A stretch of 64,000 nt of DNA from Henckelia pumila (GCF_033568475.1 NW_027331831.1:10850001-10914000), one strand, 5' to 3'. Shown: positions 12,011 to 24,473, numbered from the stretch's first letter. Translations and numbers: made by a program. The notes: generated by a model from the sequence alone, not told the origin.

Positions 12011-12419
12011 AGCAGCTGGAAAAAGTAAGAACATTGTGGGGAAAAAAACATAAATAAGCAAGCATCTATTTGCACATATTACCGAGAAAAGAAGAAAAAT
12101 GGGTTGAATGTAGATAAATGGGTTGAATGAATTCGTCTCAGCTCCATAAAAAATTAAAAAAAAAACTCTACTTACAGTTGTGCTACGAAGCCAAACTCAT
12201 CCCGGCGCCACCAAAGCCCACAACCGGAGGGAAATCGTTGGCTTGAAGGCAAATCAGAAAGATGGATTTAGGAATTAGGGCATAGATATCGGTAATAATG
12301 GAGTTGAGAATTAGGGCTGAGTTACGAATGAAGAGATGTCTTTAATTGGGATTTCTCAAGTACGTCACAAGCACATATTGATTTCGTTAGTTCAAATCGA
12401 GAGAGTTAACGGGAGGATA
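12011..12419. other. Unassigned sequence before the SIRE-like element
   Basis: Moderately AT-rich. Includes the repeated string atgggttgaatg at about 12099 and 12118. No gene recognised. Confidence 0.4.
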
Positions 12420-13734
12420 TGTTTGAGACACATTTTATGAAAGGATAATTATTCCTTGATATATTTCCATGTTTTGAAATATTATAATAATGTGTTTTTC
12501 CTTTCTAGGATTGTTAGTTAATATCGTGTTTCTTATCTATATGTTTGATATATTTTAAACTATGAATTGTTTTGATTTGAATTGAGATAATATAATATTC
12601 CTAGATTTAAAATATGGTTTTTTGGACTTGAAGTTTAGATCTTTTTAAATATCTTATTGGTTGAGATATTTTAAATAGGAATTGTTTTATATTGGATTAT
12701 AGAATGATATATTCCTATATTTTAAAGGGCTTAAATATTTCTATATTTACTTGATTATTTTGTAGGAGATATTATGCACTTATCATAATATATCTCTATC
12801 TCCTAACTTATTTTTGTTTCCTTATCATTGTAGATTCAAGTTTGAATTAAGAAAACAAAATCAAGCCTTTTTGGAGATAAGATTGTTCACGCTTAAAACA
12901 AAGATGGAAGAGATCTATTTTGGGTGGTCTTCACGTTGAATAAATAGGAGAGCAGATCGAGAAACATAGAGTGCAGAACGTACTGTGCAGAGAGAACGTG
13001 AAAGCGAGAGAATAAAGTGCACAAGAGATAATTAAGCTTTCACGTAGAAAATTCAGAAACGCATTCATGAGAAATCAAGTGCTCTGAATTAAAGAAGAAG
13101 ATTGAAGATTGCACAACCATGGTTGCTGCTTTTCTGTATTGCCGTGAAGCTTTTCGAGAACACTTGAAGTTTACACTTGCAAGAGTGTTGGTCGAAAGAC
13201 GTTTTGTAGTTCTCAAATTTCGGCAATCAGGATCGACTCCCTTTGATTTTATTATTCTGCCTTGAGTTGTTTTTTAGGGAGTTGTTTTATTCTTTATTTT
13301 CTCACATGCTTTGAGAAAATTGATTTTTACAATAATTCACTAGTTCTAGGGTTTGTAAAACTCTTTGATTATTTTCTAGTGAAAGTTTTGCCTTGAGGCG
13401 CTGCAAGAGTATTTTATACTCTTGCTTAAATATTTGAGTTTGATTTATTTGGTAGCTTATCTATTTTATTCATGCTTTCAAACATTTTGATGCATGTTAA
13501 TCAAGGTGTTATTGAAGATGTTGTCAACACCTAGTGACAACATCTGAATCTGTTTTATGTGCAACCTTTTATTACTTTAGTATTTGTGCATCTTTACTCT
13601 TGAGTATTTTTATTGTTGGTTTGCTGTTACTATTCACGTTTTAATATTTCTGCTGCATGTTGAGTCGGATGTTGTCAACACCTAGTGACAACATCTGATT
13701 CTAATAATTTTTATGAATCATGATATCCCTTACA
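12420..13734 (+). mobile_element. Putative 5' LTR of the SIRE/Maximus-like copia
   Basis: The right edge ends in ...cttaca just before a tRNA-iMet type primer-binding site (13737-13749). The left edge at TGTTTGAGACAC is a guess, because no second LTR was found to compare with. A gaataaatagga TATA-like box near 12937 precedes a purine-rich R/U5-like stretch. The end region carries two perfect 28-bp copies of an inverted-repeat motif, GATGTTGTC...GACAACATC, at 13517-13544 and 13668-13695. The 3' half matches the LTR at 1-218. Confidence 0.5.
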
Positions 13735-13736
13735 AG

Positions 13737-13749
13737 TGGTATCAGAGCC
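13737..13749 (+). other. Primer-binding site (tRNA-iMet type)
   Basis: TGGTATCAGAGCC is the standard plant LTR-retrotransposon primer-binding site complementary to the 3' end of initiator methionine tRNA. Confidence 0.85.
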
Positions 13750-13799
13750 TACTCTTGATACACTAAGAGTTGATTCTGGACTATTTTTTCAAGAATATT

Positions 13800-15529
13800 A
13801 TGGATTCAACAACAGCAAACTCATTCTTCAAACCTCAAGAAGTCTTTGAATCGGATTTGGGAGATGGCTCGTTGTCACTCGTCACAAAGAAGTTTGGTGA
13901 TTATCTGAAGAAGATGAGGGAGACAAAGAAGACCGATCAGAAACTCAAAGCTCCACTTTTTTCGGCTGCTAACAAAACTCTGAGAATAGGCGGGTCTGAT
14001 CAATCATCAAGGAAGTTTCCTGATCCTCAAAAGCCTCTATTTATGCTGGAAGGAAAGAAAGAACCTACTACAAAGAATATTGGCACCGTGCATTGTCATG
14101 AATTTCAATGCTATGGTCATTATGCCAATGAATGTGCAAATACGGTTCGAAAAGGGATGAATGCATCTTTGTGTGATGAAGAATCTGAAAAAGATGAAGA
14201 ACAGACAGGAGTAGAAAGTCACACAGCCCTAATAGCGCTGATGTGTCAAGGCTGGAAGTCATGCTGAGTAAAAAAGACATGGAATTAAGTCAAGTGAAGG
14301 AAGAACTCGGAAAAGCAAAAGCTACATTGGCCAAGTTTAATTCAAGCACTTCCAAGCTTGATTCTCTACTCCTGATGGGAAGAGATAATAAGGCTGGACT
14401 AGGATTTGAGAACAGTAACTTTGAGGTTGGTGAATCTTCAAAAGCTCTTGTTTTTGTCAAAGAAAGTTTCTGTACAGGAAGCTCACCCAAAAAGGTCACA
14501 TCAACCGATCCACCAAAACCCAAGCCACAGCCTACTGTTCCTATAAAGTCTGGAAGAAAACATAAGTTTGTTTGTCATTACTGTCATAGACCTGGTCATA
14601 TCAAACCATACTGTTTTAAGCTGCAGGAAGATTATTGGAAGAGGTCTGCATCTAAGGTGTTGCCAACACCTTCCAACAACATCTCTAAGAACAGATCCAC
14701 TGTAAGAAAGGTTTGGGTACCAAAAGCTGATATTAACTGTTATATGATTTATACTGCTTTGAAAACTAATGTTTCAGGTGCTTGGTACTTTGATAGTGGT
14801 AGCCCACACCATATGACAGGTTCTAGGAAGTTTCTCACATATTATGTTGAACAAAAGAGTGGGAAAGTGACTTATGAAGGAGGTTCAAAGGGAAATATTG
14901 TTGGAAAAGGCACACTGAAAGTTGCTGGACTTCCTAAGCTTCGCAACGTGCTTCATGTTGAAGGACTAACTGCAAATCTAATATGCATTAGCCAACTTTA
15001 TGATGATAATTTGCTTGTACAGTTTGATAAGAAATCATGCAAAGTTTTTGATAGCTCTGACATGTGTTTGATGACAGGTACGAGATCGTTTGATAATTTC
15101 TATCAACTTGGAGAGGAGATGGCTTGTAGGAATTCAAAGGTGGATGAATTTAACCTTTGGCATCGGAAGTTGGGACATGAAAACTTCAAGACTTTGAAGA
15201 ACTTAAATAAGTTTGATGTTGTTAGAGATCTAAAGAAGAAAACAGCTGAGGATGAAGTTGATGATCTGTTTGATAATTCTGGAAATTTAGATGTTGTCCA
15301 AGGTGTTACAATACCTCCGACAACACCTCCTGCAGAAATTCCAGAATCTAAAGTTGAAAAGCCTAAGAATAAGAATACTAATGAGGACAGTGAGGTAAAT
15401 GAAGATGGAAAGAATATTCCTAGCAGAACTCAGAAGAATCATCCAACCTCACAAGTAATTGGAGATGTGCATGGAGACTTGCAAACTAGAAGGAAAGATA
15501 AGGTGGACTACAGAAAAATGGCAGTCTAA
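13800..15529 (+). pseudogene. SIRE/Maximus-like copia gag-protease-integrase part, internally deleted
   Basis: Two overlapping frames (13800-14267 and 14243-15529) carry a much shortened gag. The first has a knuckle-like CHEFQCYGHYANEC in which one cysteine is displaced. The second has the SIRE-type tail LSKKDMELSQVKEELGKAKA and an intact-looking knuckle CHYCHRPGHIKPYC. It continues into a protease with WYFDSGSPHHMTGS and a GAG-pre-integrase segment LWHRKLGHENFKTLKNLNKF. The integrase catalytic core is deleted: the frame jumps to the acidic linker that normally precedes the reverse transcriptase (PTSQVIGDVHGDLQTRRKDK). The gag/protease frameshift and deletions make it nonautonomous. Confidence 0.8.
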
Positions 15530-15599
15530 TGTGCATGAGTTCTATGTATTCTCAGGTAAGATTTTCGTGTTTTGTGTCAAACATTAAACCCACAAAAGT

Positions 15600-16335
15600 T
15601 TGGCACTGTATGGATTGTAGCAAGCACCACATGCATGGTATGAAAGATTAACCAAATACTTGCTCAATCTTGGATTCAAAAGAGGTGAGTTGATAAGACA
15701 TTGTTTGTGCAAAAGTCTCAAGGTAATATTCTTATTTGTCAAGTTTATATGGATGACATAATCTTTTGTGCTTCTTGTGAAAAACTTGTTGATGAATTTG
15801 TGAAGTGCATGTCGTCTACTTTTGAGATGAGTATGGTTGGTGAGTTGAGTTATTTCTTGGATTTGCAAGTAAAACAAATGCATGGTGGAATCTTTGTGTG
15901 TCAAATACAGTATGCTAGAAATTTTGTGAAAAAGTATTTGAATGAAAATTGTAAACACATGCGTACACCGATGAGGTCAAGTGAAAAACTGTCGAGGGAA
16001 GATGTTGCCGAAGGTGTTGACAACACCCTCTACAGAAGCATAATTGGAAGTATCTTGTTTTTTTGTGCTACTAGGCTAGATATCATGTTTAGTTGTATGT
16101 TTGTGTACTATGATAATTCAAGCGTTATTGATATATGCAAAAATCCAGTACAACACTCTCGAACCAAACACATAGACATTTGACATCACTTCATTAGAGA
16201 TTTGGTCGAGAAAGGCATGATCTGTATTGATTTTATTAGAACTGATAACCAATCAGCTGATATTTTCACCAAAGCATTGTATTTCGAGAGATTTTTCAAT
16301 CTAAGGAAGTCTCTCAGTATGTGTGCATTATAGAC
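15600..16335 (+). pseudogene. SIRE-like copia reverse transcriptase/RNase H remnant
   Basis: The frame resumes late in the reverse transcriptase (about 15620 onward AWYERLTKYLLNLGFKRGE, frame-shifted near 15690). The catalytic VYMDDIIF motif follows, then the RT thumb (MVGELSYFLDLQVKQ). Another deletion after FCATRLDIMFSCMF removes most of RNase H. The end retains VYYDNSSVIDICKNPVQHSRTKHIDI and, after a stop at 16180, the usual terminal ADIFTKAL...LRKSLSMC block ending at about 16333. Confidence 0.8.
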
Positions 16336-17396
16336 AGAACTGAGATGTTGTCTGGAGTATTGCCAACACCCTGTGACAACATCTTTTCATGCATGTGCAT
16401 CTTTAGGACCATTAGGCATGTTGCATTCATGCATTCACTCTGTTTTGTGATGTGTTTGACACATTGTAACCATTTACTAGTTTTCACTCAGGACTCCTTG
16501 CAAAAGTTTTTTTACAGTATAATGAGGATTAATTGATAAATAGTTCTGACTAAATCACAAAGTAGTGGAGGGATGTTCGTGTATTCCATGATCCTGTCCC
16601 AAGTGAAAAGTGATTTCGCAAATTCAGAAACTCAAATTAACAAAAAGGTTAACAATAATCAATTCAATCATCAAATTTGATTGAAAATCAGAAGCAAATG
16701 GAAAAAGCTACCTAAAGAGGTCCGTTGAAGATCGTTCATTTAGTATGCAGGCTACCACTTCTGTAATAATGAATTTAATGTCTATCTGGAAATAAAAATT
16801 TTTGAGAATCCTGAAGTGTTGCTGGAAGATGTTGCCAACATCGTGGATGACACCTCACTTGTCAACATATTTTTTTTTTTTTGCATGTGATTGCATTTTA
16901 TTGCATTGTTACACTATGGTTTTAGACATAATTAAGACATGCATATTTATTTTATGGTGAATATATCTTGCTGAGAAGTTTGAAGCTCGAAATAAGCAAA
17001 ATTTAGTGATTTGCCCAATCCACTAATATTTCGAATTGTTTTGTGATTGAAAATGTTTTTAGTGGAGTTTATTTCGATGTGGAGTTTTTTTATGGAAATT
17101 TTGTGAAAATCAATTGGCTTGATTTATTGCCTTAATTCGGAAATTTGTTGCCATAATGATTTCAAAATCCATGTTAACGTTGGCAATTGTTACTGTTAGG
17201 GAACATTAACTGCGACCGAGTGATTAAGAGGTGAAGGGTTTGTTGTTTAGATTTGATCTTATCATCAGAATATTTTATGGTCTTGTTACTCTTTGCTCAC
17301 CCTCACCACATTATCACTTCTACAGAAGTTTGTTGGTCCTTGCATTATTGTCAAATTCTTCGCTTCTTATTCTAAATGTTCAAAATTTCATGACAG
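16336..17396 (+). other. Spacer between pol and env-position ORF of the SIRE-like element
   Basis: Noncoding part of the same retroelement. It holds another GATGTTGTC...GACAACATC inverted repeat at 16343-16382 and a variant at about 16826-16868. No independent gene. Confidence 0.5.
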
Positions 17397-17431
17397 GGAA
17401 GAATTTTGTTTCACTTGATATCTGAACGGAG

Positions 17432-18690
17432 ATGAGCTACAAAGAAGATGTTGAGCCAGATGTTGACAACACCTCTGACAACATCTTAGAGGATGATTTT
17501 TTTTTTAAATTGAGATATTTGATGGTCATTGTTAATGATGCTGATCCATATTTGATGGTCATTTTTACTGCTGCTGATCCATCCCTTGCATTTTCTGATG
17601 AAGGCTCTGATGAATCTGCCTCAGAAGCAGATGTTGCATCAGATGCTGCTGACATTCCTGCTGACATCTTAGATGAGAAGTATTTGAATATGGTAGAATT
17701 TTTCAAAATTCAAAATTTTCCAGGCTATTGTCACTGTTGTTGCACCTTTCTGTAGGAATCCGGTGTTCCTGTTTCTGCAGAAGATGTTTCTGAAGGTGTT
17801 GCTGACACCCAGGACAACACCTTGGATGAAGACTACCGAGTAAACCAATCCTATTCCTTTGTTTTTTTACTAAGAATGCTGCAAACGATTGGCAACACTA
17901 GGCCAATGGTGATTTCTTTGAGGACCACATTATTGATTTGGAAGCATATAGCGCACAAAATATGGTGGAAGAATATGTGCAGCCTGATCTGATAAGATAG
18001 CTTATGTTCTTCGCAAGACTGCAATCAATACTTGGACTCCGTCCATAGATTCCATCTTTGTCACCAAACAACAAGCTGGTGTGTTGTCTGCTATAGGAAT
18101 TGGAGCATCTTTGAACTTTGGAAAGCCTATGTTTTACTACAGTTATGCAATATGCAAACTGTGGGTTGGTATCTTACATGCTCCTATTTTTTTCTTTGAT
18201 ATTTGCTGTGCTAGTATCTCAATATTTTGAAAAACATGATGATGAGCATTTATCTGCTGTTGTTGAGGTACTGAATCTTGCTTCTACATTACTTAGAGGT
18301 AACATGAAGTTGGACCTACCTTGGTCAGAAACAGGTGCTGCTGCAGATGTTGTGGCAGATGTTGCCAACACCTCCCCTGCCACTGCCATATTTGTTCCTC
18401 CTACTTCAACAGTTGGATTCTATCTTTATTCAATCCAGATGTTTCATGTTGAACAGAAGATTTTACAAGCCAAAGGAGACATTGCTCACTATAAAGCTCG
18501 TCTATCTTAATATCGAATTTTTCTTGGTGTAGGTACCTCTTCTGGACAAAAAGGGGGAGAAGATGTTGAAGAGAAGATGTTGAATCTGGTGGCTCTAGCT
18601 CTGATGGACAAGATAGTGACTCTGGTTCTAATGGAGAAGAAGCTAGTTCTGGCGAAGCAAATGATGGACTGTCACAGAGCAATAAGTTTT
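17432..18690 (+). pseudogene. Env-position ORF of SIRE-like element (putative plant transposon protein type), decayed
   Basis: Downstream of pol lie broken plus-strand frames. They begin with an acidic Asp/Ser/Ala-rich part (EDVEPDVDNTSDN..., SDEGSDESASEADVASDAAD). Around 18010-18180 a frame reads RKTAINTWTPSIDSIFVTKQ then GVLSAIGIGASLNFGKPMFY. I recognise this from memory as the conserved segment of the 'putative plant transposon protein' family often found 3' of pol in SIRE/Maximus elements. A coiled-coil-like EQKILQAKGDIAHYKARL and a Gly/Ser/Asp-rich tail follow. Stops and shifts occur throughout. Its function in such elements is unknown. Confidence 0.55.
18547..18560 (+). other. Candidate polypurine tract
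   Basis: AAAAAGGGGGAGAAG resembles the polypurine tract that primes plus-strand synthesis next to a 3' LTR. What follows does not resemble the putative 5' LTR, so the 3' LTR is missing, replaced, or the tract is incidental. Confidence 0.4.
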
Positions 18691-18699
18691 ACTTTTTTG

Positions 18700-19850
18700 T
18701 GGTTTAAGTTTATTTTGTGGTTTATTTTGCTCTGCTCTGATGTCTTAACATGTATAATCTTTGACTCTATACAATTGATAACCAAAATACTAATACAATA
18801 ACTGTATCTCATAATATCACATCATTTATAGCCAACATTTCCATTCTTTTGTTCCCATTTTAATTTGAGATCTTATAATCTCGTAGCTATAATTTACAAT
18901 AAATAGAATAAAAATAGACGTTAAGTATTTAACAATTTAGTGAAGAATCAAATTGGGTTTATATATTTATAACAAGACAAACGACAATATATCAGTGCAA
19001 CATTTCATTAAGAGATGACATGAATTAACGGTAACATATCATCATGATATATGTTCCCAAGTGAGCTGCTGTGACTGTTTGAGATTTTGAAATGAATATC
19101 ATGGGCTAAAGAGATAGCTCTCACCAACATTTGGTGTAGAACTTTTACAAGTCAAGGTGAAATTACATTTCTGGACCGAAGTCACGTTGTTCAGATGAAC
19201 CATATTCCTGGGTTAAAAATTGTTATTCATTGGACTCACTTTCTAGGCCGCAACCGCGTTGTCCAGTGGACTAGCAATCAAGTACATAGACTGTTGTCCA
19301 GGCTATAATTATTCATTCATTCAGTCATTCAATCAGTCAGTAGCCAATCACCGATCGATAACCAGTCAGGAACCGATAACAGTCCAAAGATCAAATATGC
19401 AGGACAATATGATCAAATAAAATGAGAAATTCACAATATGATGCAACATAGATTAATCAACTTGTACTTTTATTGAGTTCTTTGCACCAAATACCATTGT
19501 GAAATATTGAAAATACACACTTCTCCCTTGTGAAATTTAATAGGCATCTTCAACCATGATTTTTTATAAATTAAAATTAGCACAGGTGCCCCTTCATATG
19601 AATGATTGTTGAGCATACGCCTCTCATGCGACTGGGCAAATATTTTGAGTTTTTTTTCACCAAATACGCTTGTGAAATATAAAAAATACATATTTAACCC
19701 CTTAAAAGTATAATTTTTAAATCTATTCAATGCATCATACACAATATTAGTAAGATCCAATTATAAAATACTTATCAAACATTTTTCATTTTATTTATTT
19801 TATTTTTATTTTAAATTTATTATTCTTATTAATTTGTTTTTTTAAAAATA
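18700..19850. other. Intergenic, degenerate repeats
   Basis: No gene recognised. Two related segments (accaaataccattgtgaaatattgaaaatacacac near 19486 and accaaatacgcttgtgaaatataaaaaatac near 19660) indicate an internal duplication. attcattcattcagtcattcaatcagtcag near 19310-19340 is a simple repeat. Confidence 0.45.
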
Positions 19851-20625
19851 CTAGTAAACGAAACGTGCGTTGCACGTGGTATGCTAATTTCTTGAGGTAT
19901 GCGGAGGTCAATACATAACAATTTAAAGCCATTTAAACAGTGTATGTGGAGGGTCTGTATACCAAAACATGAAGGGAGACATAAGAGGGCAGGAAAATGG
20001 AGATAAATAATGTGAAATAATGAGGGGCAAATAAGAGAATTTACAATGAAAGCTACATATTTATAAAATATATTAATCAAACATTTTCATTTTATTAATT
20101 TTTATTTTTATTTTAAATTTATTATTCTTATTAATTTGTTTTTTAAAAAAATACTAATAAACGAAACGCGTGTAGCACGTGGAATGCTAATTTCTTGAGG
20201 TATGCAGAGGGGCAATACATAACAATTTAAAGCCATTTAAAAAGTGTATGTGGAGGGTCTATACAACAAAAGATGAAGGGAAGCATAAGAGGGCAGGAAA
20301 ATGGAGGAAAATAATGTGAAATAATAAGAGACAAATAAGAGAATTCACAATGGAAACTACATATTTTTTATAATAATAAATAATATAATATAATATTATA
20401 ATAATAACAATAATAATATGTGAGGTATGCGGAGGGTCAATACATAACAATTTAAAGCCATTTAAATAGTGTATGTGAAGCAGTGGAGGGTCCGTACACC
20501 GAAACATAAAGGGAAGCATAAGAGGTTAGTAAAATGGAGGAAAATAATGTGAAATAATAAGGGACAAATAAGAGAATTCACAATGGAAGCTACATATTTA
20601 TAATAAAACATAGTAGATTATTAAT
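19850..20625. repeat. Three tandem copies of a 225-303 bp unit
   Basis: gaggtatgc marks equivalent points at 19894, 20197 and 20422, each followed by caatacataacaatttaaag and a conserved aagagg...aaaatggag...aataatgtgaaataat block. Copies 1 and 2 also share an upstream segment with an acgtgcgttgcacgtg-like palindrome. Copy 3 lacks it and is preceded by an AATAAT-rich tract. Confidence 0.8.
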
Positions 20626-20985
20626 TATTTTATCTTGCTATCATTATTTTATTAAATTCACTACGAGTTTTCAAATTCTTCATTAAACATGCATTCATAA
20701 ACAATGACTTAAATATCTAAAAATACCAAAATATTGAACTAAAATAACAAGTTCAAGCATATTATTTTTTCGATTTAAAACTATATAATATTTAACCAAA
20801 ATCTAATTTTTTTCGAGAAAATGCATTGCACAATTTGCAATAAATAATAATAAAAAATAAAATGGTTATAATGATAAAATTTACCATTAACCTCTGCCCA
20901 TGCCCATCCAACTATTCGATTATCAAGCCCGAAGGCCGAAAACAATCAAACTCTAGCCGAACTCAATTCAGCTTACACTTTAATG
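20626..20985. other. AT-rich 3' flank of kinase B
   Basis: No gene. Should contain the 3' UTR and poly(A) signal of kinase B on the minus strand; several AATAAA-like strings (near 20850-20870) are compatible, none decisive. Confidence 0.4.
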
Positions 20986-23584
20986 TTATAGTGGTGAGAT
21001 AGATACAGCATCAAAAGAAGTTCGGTTATCTGCACTTGAATGCCTGGCGCTGCTTTTTCGAGCTTGGAGCTTTTCGAGTGTGCCTAAAACCTCGGCCATG
21101 CGTGGCCTGAGTTTCGGCTCGTTGCTTAGACATCGCAGAGATATAGCAGCAACACTGAATGCTGCTTTGAGAGGGTATTGTCCCTCCATTTTCGTGTCCA
21201 TAATTCGAAACAGTTTTCTCTTGTCAACCATGTATGGAGTCGCCCACTCTACCAGGTTTTGCTCGATACCAACTTTTGTTTTATCAACAGCACGACGTCC
21301 AGACAAAAGTTCGAGCAAAACTACCCCAAAACTGTAGACATCGCTTTTAGCTGACAATCGCCCTGTGGCGACATATTCTGGTGCAGCATAGCCTCGCGTA
21401 CCAATAACTTCGGTAGATGTATGAGTTTTATCGCCTTTGGGACCTGCTTTGGCCAAACCGAAGTCGGACAGCTTGGCGTTGAATTCCTGTAAATGGAATT
21501 GTGAGTGTGATATGTAGTTATCAGTTTATACATGTAACTGTGCAAGTAAAATAGATTATGATAAACGAGCTTAGACACCTACCCCATCAAGAAGAATGTT
21601 AGAGGCCTTAAAATCTCTATATATGACCTGTTCTTCAGCTTCATGCAAGAAAAAAAGGCCCCTCGCTGCACCTATTGCAACCTTCATTCGAGTCGCCCAA
21701 GAAAGGGGCTGCGACCCTCCTGAAAAACATAATGGCATTCCTCAATTGATCGAGAACATTAGCTTTTAAATCATTTGATCAAGACGATAATTAGGACAAA
21801 CGAAAATATTAACAGGTGAATCATGTCACCGATTAGGAAAACCAAGAAAAACATATCGTATTAATTGAAGTAAAAACGTACAAAACAACATCATCAGGAG
21901 GGAAAACAATCACGTGTGACGAGAACAGTTGATTTCAGTGCACAACTTACTCCTGAACAAGTGATTCTCGAGACTTCCTCTGGGCATGAACTCGTATACC
22001 AACAGCCGGTTATCCGCCTCAGAGCAGTATCCAATAAGTTTAACTAGATTGGTGTGATGAAGTTGGCCGAGATAATTAACTTCCGTCTGCAAAACAGAGG
22101 CATTTTTCAAAATCCTGAGACGGTTAAAAACTTGAATTAATCAAGCCATCTAATGACAATAAAATAACTTACCAACCACTCTTTGTGGCCTTGGAAACCC
22201 TCAGGCTTCAACTTCTTGACTGCGATGACGAGTCCAGAACCTGCCTTTGTAGCGGTAAGTGTATGCTCGTCAATCCACCCTTTGAAAACGTAACCAAATC
22301 CTCCTTCTCCAAGAAGAGTGTCGGGTCGAAAGTTTCTTGTTGCATTCTTTAACTCATTAAAAGAAAAGGCCTTCACGTAAGGCGACGATAGAATTTCTGC
22401 TTCTGATCTTGGGGTAGGAAGGCTTGAAGCGCCACTTTTAACACTGGAAAAGGGAATGATTATGTTGGAACGGGCTGATGAATTGCAGGTGTTGGGAAGC
22501 CTCGACACTTCTAAAGCTCACAAAAAAGAATAAACAAGATGATCAGTTTGTTGAAACTCCCTGAAACAGAATGCTTTTTAAGTATCCTACACAAGTAGTA
22601 TTGTACAATGGAACTCACGTATCTACATAATGGTGATATTGTCCACTTGGGCCTAAGCCCTCCTAGATTTATTTTTAAACTTTACTCCAAAGGTCTCATA
22701 TCAATAAAGATATCTTCCATCATATAAACTCATGATCTTCCCCATTTCTTTCGGGGGACTTCGGTTGCATTCCAATAAGTACAGAGTTACAAGAATAATT
22801 TCGCTCACTGCATATCTAGCAGTTGCAACTCCCACTGTGGTTAAATTTTGAGTAACAAGAACAATTTCACTCGCTTTCATATCTAGTAGTTGAATCATGA
22901 GAATCATTTAAGAAGTGTCCTCGTTTGGGACAATTAATCATGAACTGTTTTTCGGCAAATTTGAGAATACCTCCAAACGAGAGAAGAAAGGGATAGTTCA
23001 CAATCTCATGTTCTGGCTTCTGCAGCTAAATTATCATGCCATGTGATCTTAATTGATGTATTATAGATCCAAAACAATACACAAATATGAACCAACTCCA
23101 AACTGTAGCATGCTCTCATGTGATCAATCAATGTGATAACAGCATACAACTAGATACATATTATATTTATATCACTGAGATGGTAGGCTTAGTAAATATG
23201 TAACTTAAAGGAAATTCAAACTAGCCAATGAAAAGAAACAAGCTTGTTTAACACAAAAGAACTGCTCTTAATTGCCAATCAAAACACCAAAAATTCCACA
23301 AAAGGTATATGAATCAAGAATCAGAGCCGAGTAGCATCATAACATGATTTATCTAAATGAATTTCCGGGCATTAGATGTATCCCAAGTAGAGGTAATCAG
23401 TGAATAAAATCGCACCAACACCAAACAGTTAAAACTTTCATGCTGTCCACTCAAGTCAAAGAATCAACCTCAAAATCGGCTAAAATTATATTTTTTCAAA
23501 AAAAAAAAAAAAAGAGCTTGAAATACCGCGGGGCGTGCTGAGAGTAGCATCAACTCTTGCAGAGGAACCAAAGCAAAGACCCAT
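20986..23584 (-). CDS. PBL2/PBL3-like RLCK-VII kinase, copy B
   Basis: Five exons join with GT-AG introns: 23527-23584, 22173-22510, 21951-22086, 21583-21719 and 20986-21486. They total 1170 bases, an open frame of 389 residues. Exon 1 is only 58 bases and starts [12 protein letters not shown]: Gly2 for N-myristoylation and Cys4 for palmitoylation, the usual membrane anchor of PBL kinases. The kinase domain has [22 protein letters not shown], the catalytic loop [39 protein letters not shown] and [20 protein letters not shown], all as in PBL2/PBL3. Unlike copy A it has no intron after YVATG, and its C-terminus is the longer [17 protein letters not shown] type. Intron 1 (1016 bp) contains a repeat-like block. 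I see no disabling change, so it is likely a functional kinase relaying receptor-kinase signals. Confidence 0.9.
22600..22920. repeat. Repeat-like block inside kinase B intron 1
   Basis: The block ttgtccacttgggcctaagccct...ataaactcatgatcttccc resembles a common plant dispersed repeat. Just downstream, acaagaataatttcgctcac...atctagcagttg is repeated about 60 bp later as acaagaacaatttcactcgc...atctagtagttg. Confidence 0.4.
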
Positions 23585-24193
23585 CGTCGCCAAACCAAGA
23601 AAACAGGGTAAATACAAAATTCAAGAAAGGGACTTCAATTGAGAGTCCCACCCTCTCTTTAAATATCTCGAAACAAAACAGGTCTTTGGAGTAACGTACG
23701 TGGCAAAGCTTCAAGAAACAAAAGAAAATGAACTGTAGAAACAAGATTTGAATAGAGTTGAAAAGGGGTTGAAGAAATAGAAGCAGAAAGTGGTTGAAAA
23801 GAATCGGATAGAATCCCATTCTCCGAATCACATTCTGTAAATGCTTTCTTGCCAAACTATTTACTTAATTCATCGATCTCTGTGAGTTAGCTAGTGTCCC
23901 ACTTGAGTGGGAACAATTTTTTAAACAAAAAAAAAAAAAAAAAAGTGGGTTTCATGCTACGCGTACGCCATCCATGGGAACAGCTGCAAGTACTGAAGTC
24001 CCGACTATAGTATGTCGGGGCCGGAATTTGAAGGAGATATGGTTTTCTGCATAATTCGTTTGAAAACTGGATTTTATGTCTTATTTTACTTTTATTTTTT
24101 CATACTATTTTATGAGTAAGAAATGGACTATTCAGTAAATACTACAAATTATTACATTTGTGTGTGAGCATATGGGTGCTCACCATGATTGCT

Positions 24194-24195
<2 letters not shown>
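23585..24195. other. 5' flank of kinase B
   Basis: Should hold the promoter and leader of kinase B on the minus strand. A CT-rich minus-strand leader (23590-23850) is visible, but no clear TATA box. Contains an A18 run at 23927-23944 and a short hairpin CCCGAC...GTCGGG at 24000-24019. Confidence 0.4.

Positions 24196-24236
<41 letters not shown>
24196..24236. repeat. (TA)n microsatellite
   Basis: About 20 uninterrupted TA units. Confidence 0.95.
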
Positions 24237-24239
<3 letters not shown>

Positions 24240-24472
24240 TTGATATGTTGTCCATTCATGGTGCCAACTATCGTGTCCACAAATGATGTACTTAAATCAA
24301 CTGTATAAATTAATCCATTCTAAGTGGAATATATTTGCACTCTTAAATGTATAACTGGATCATTTATGAGATAACTTGATTGTTCTAAATAAAATAAAAA
24401 ATAATATTTGGAAACACATTTTTAGAAGTTGAGTTTAAAAAGGTTGATGGTAGAATGAGTTGTTTTTTTAAA

Positions 24473-24473
<1 letters not shown>

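Noticed and set aside
19850..20625. Possible CRISPR-like or satellite array
   Set aside because: Only three long imperfect tandem units in a plant genome; an ordinary local duplication.
21080..21337. 85-codon plus-strand frame
   Set aside because: Antisense shadow of the last exon of kinase B.
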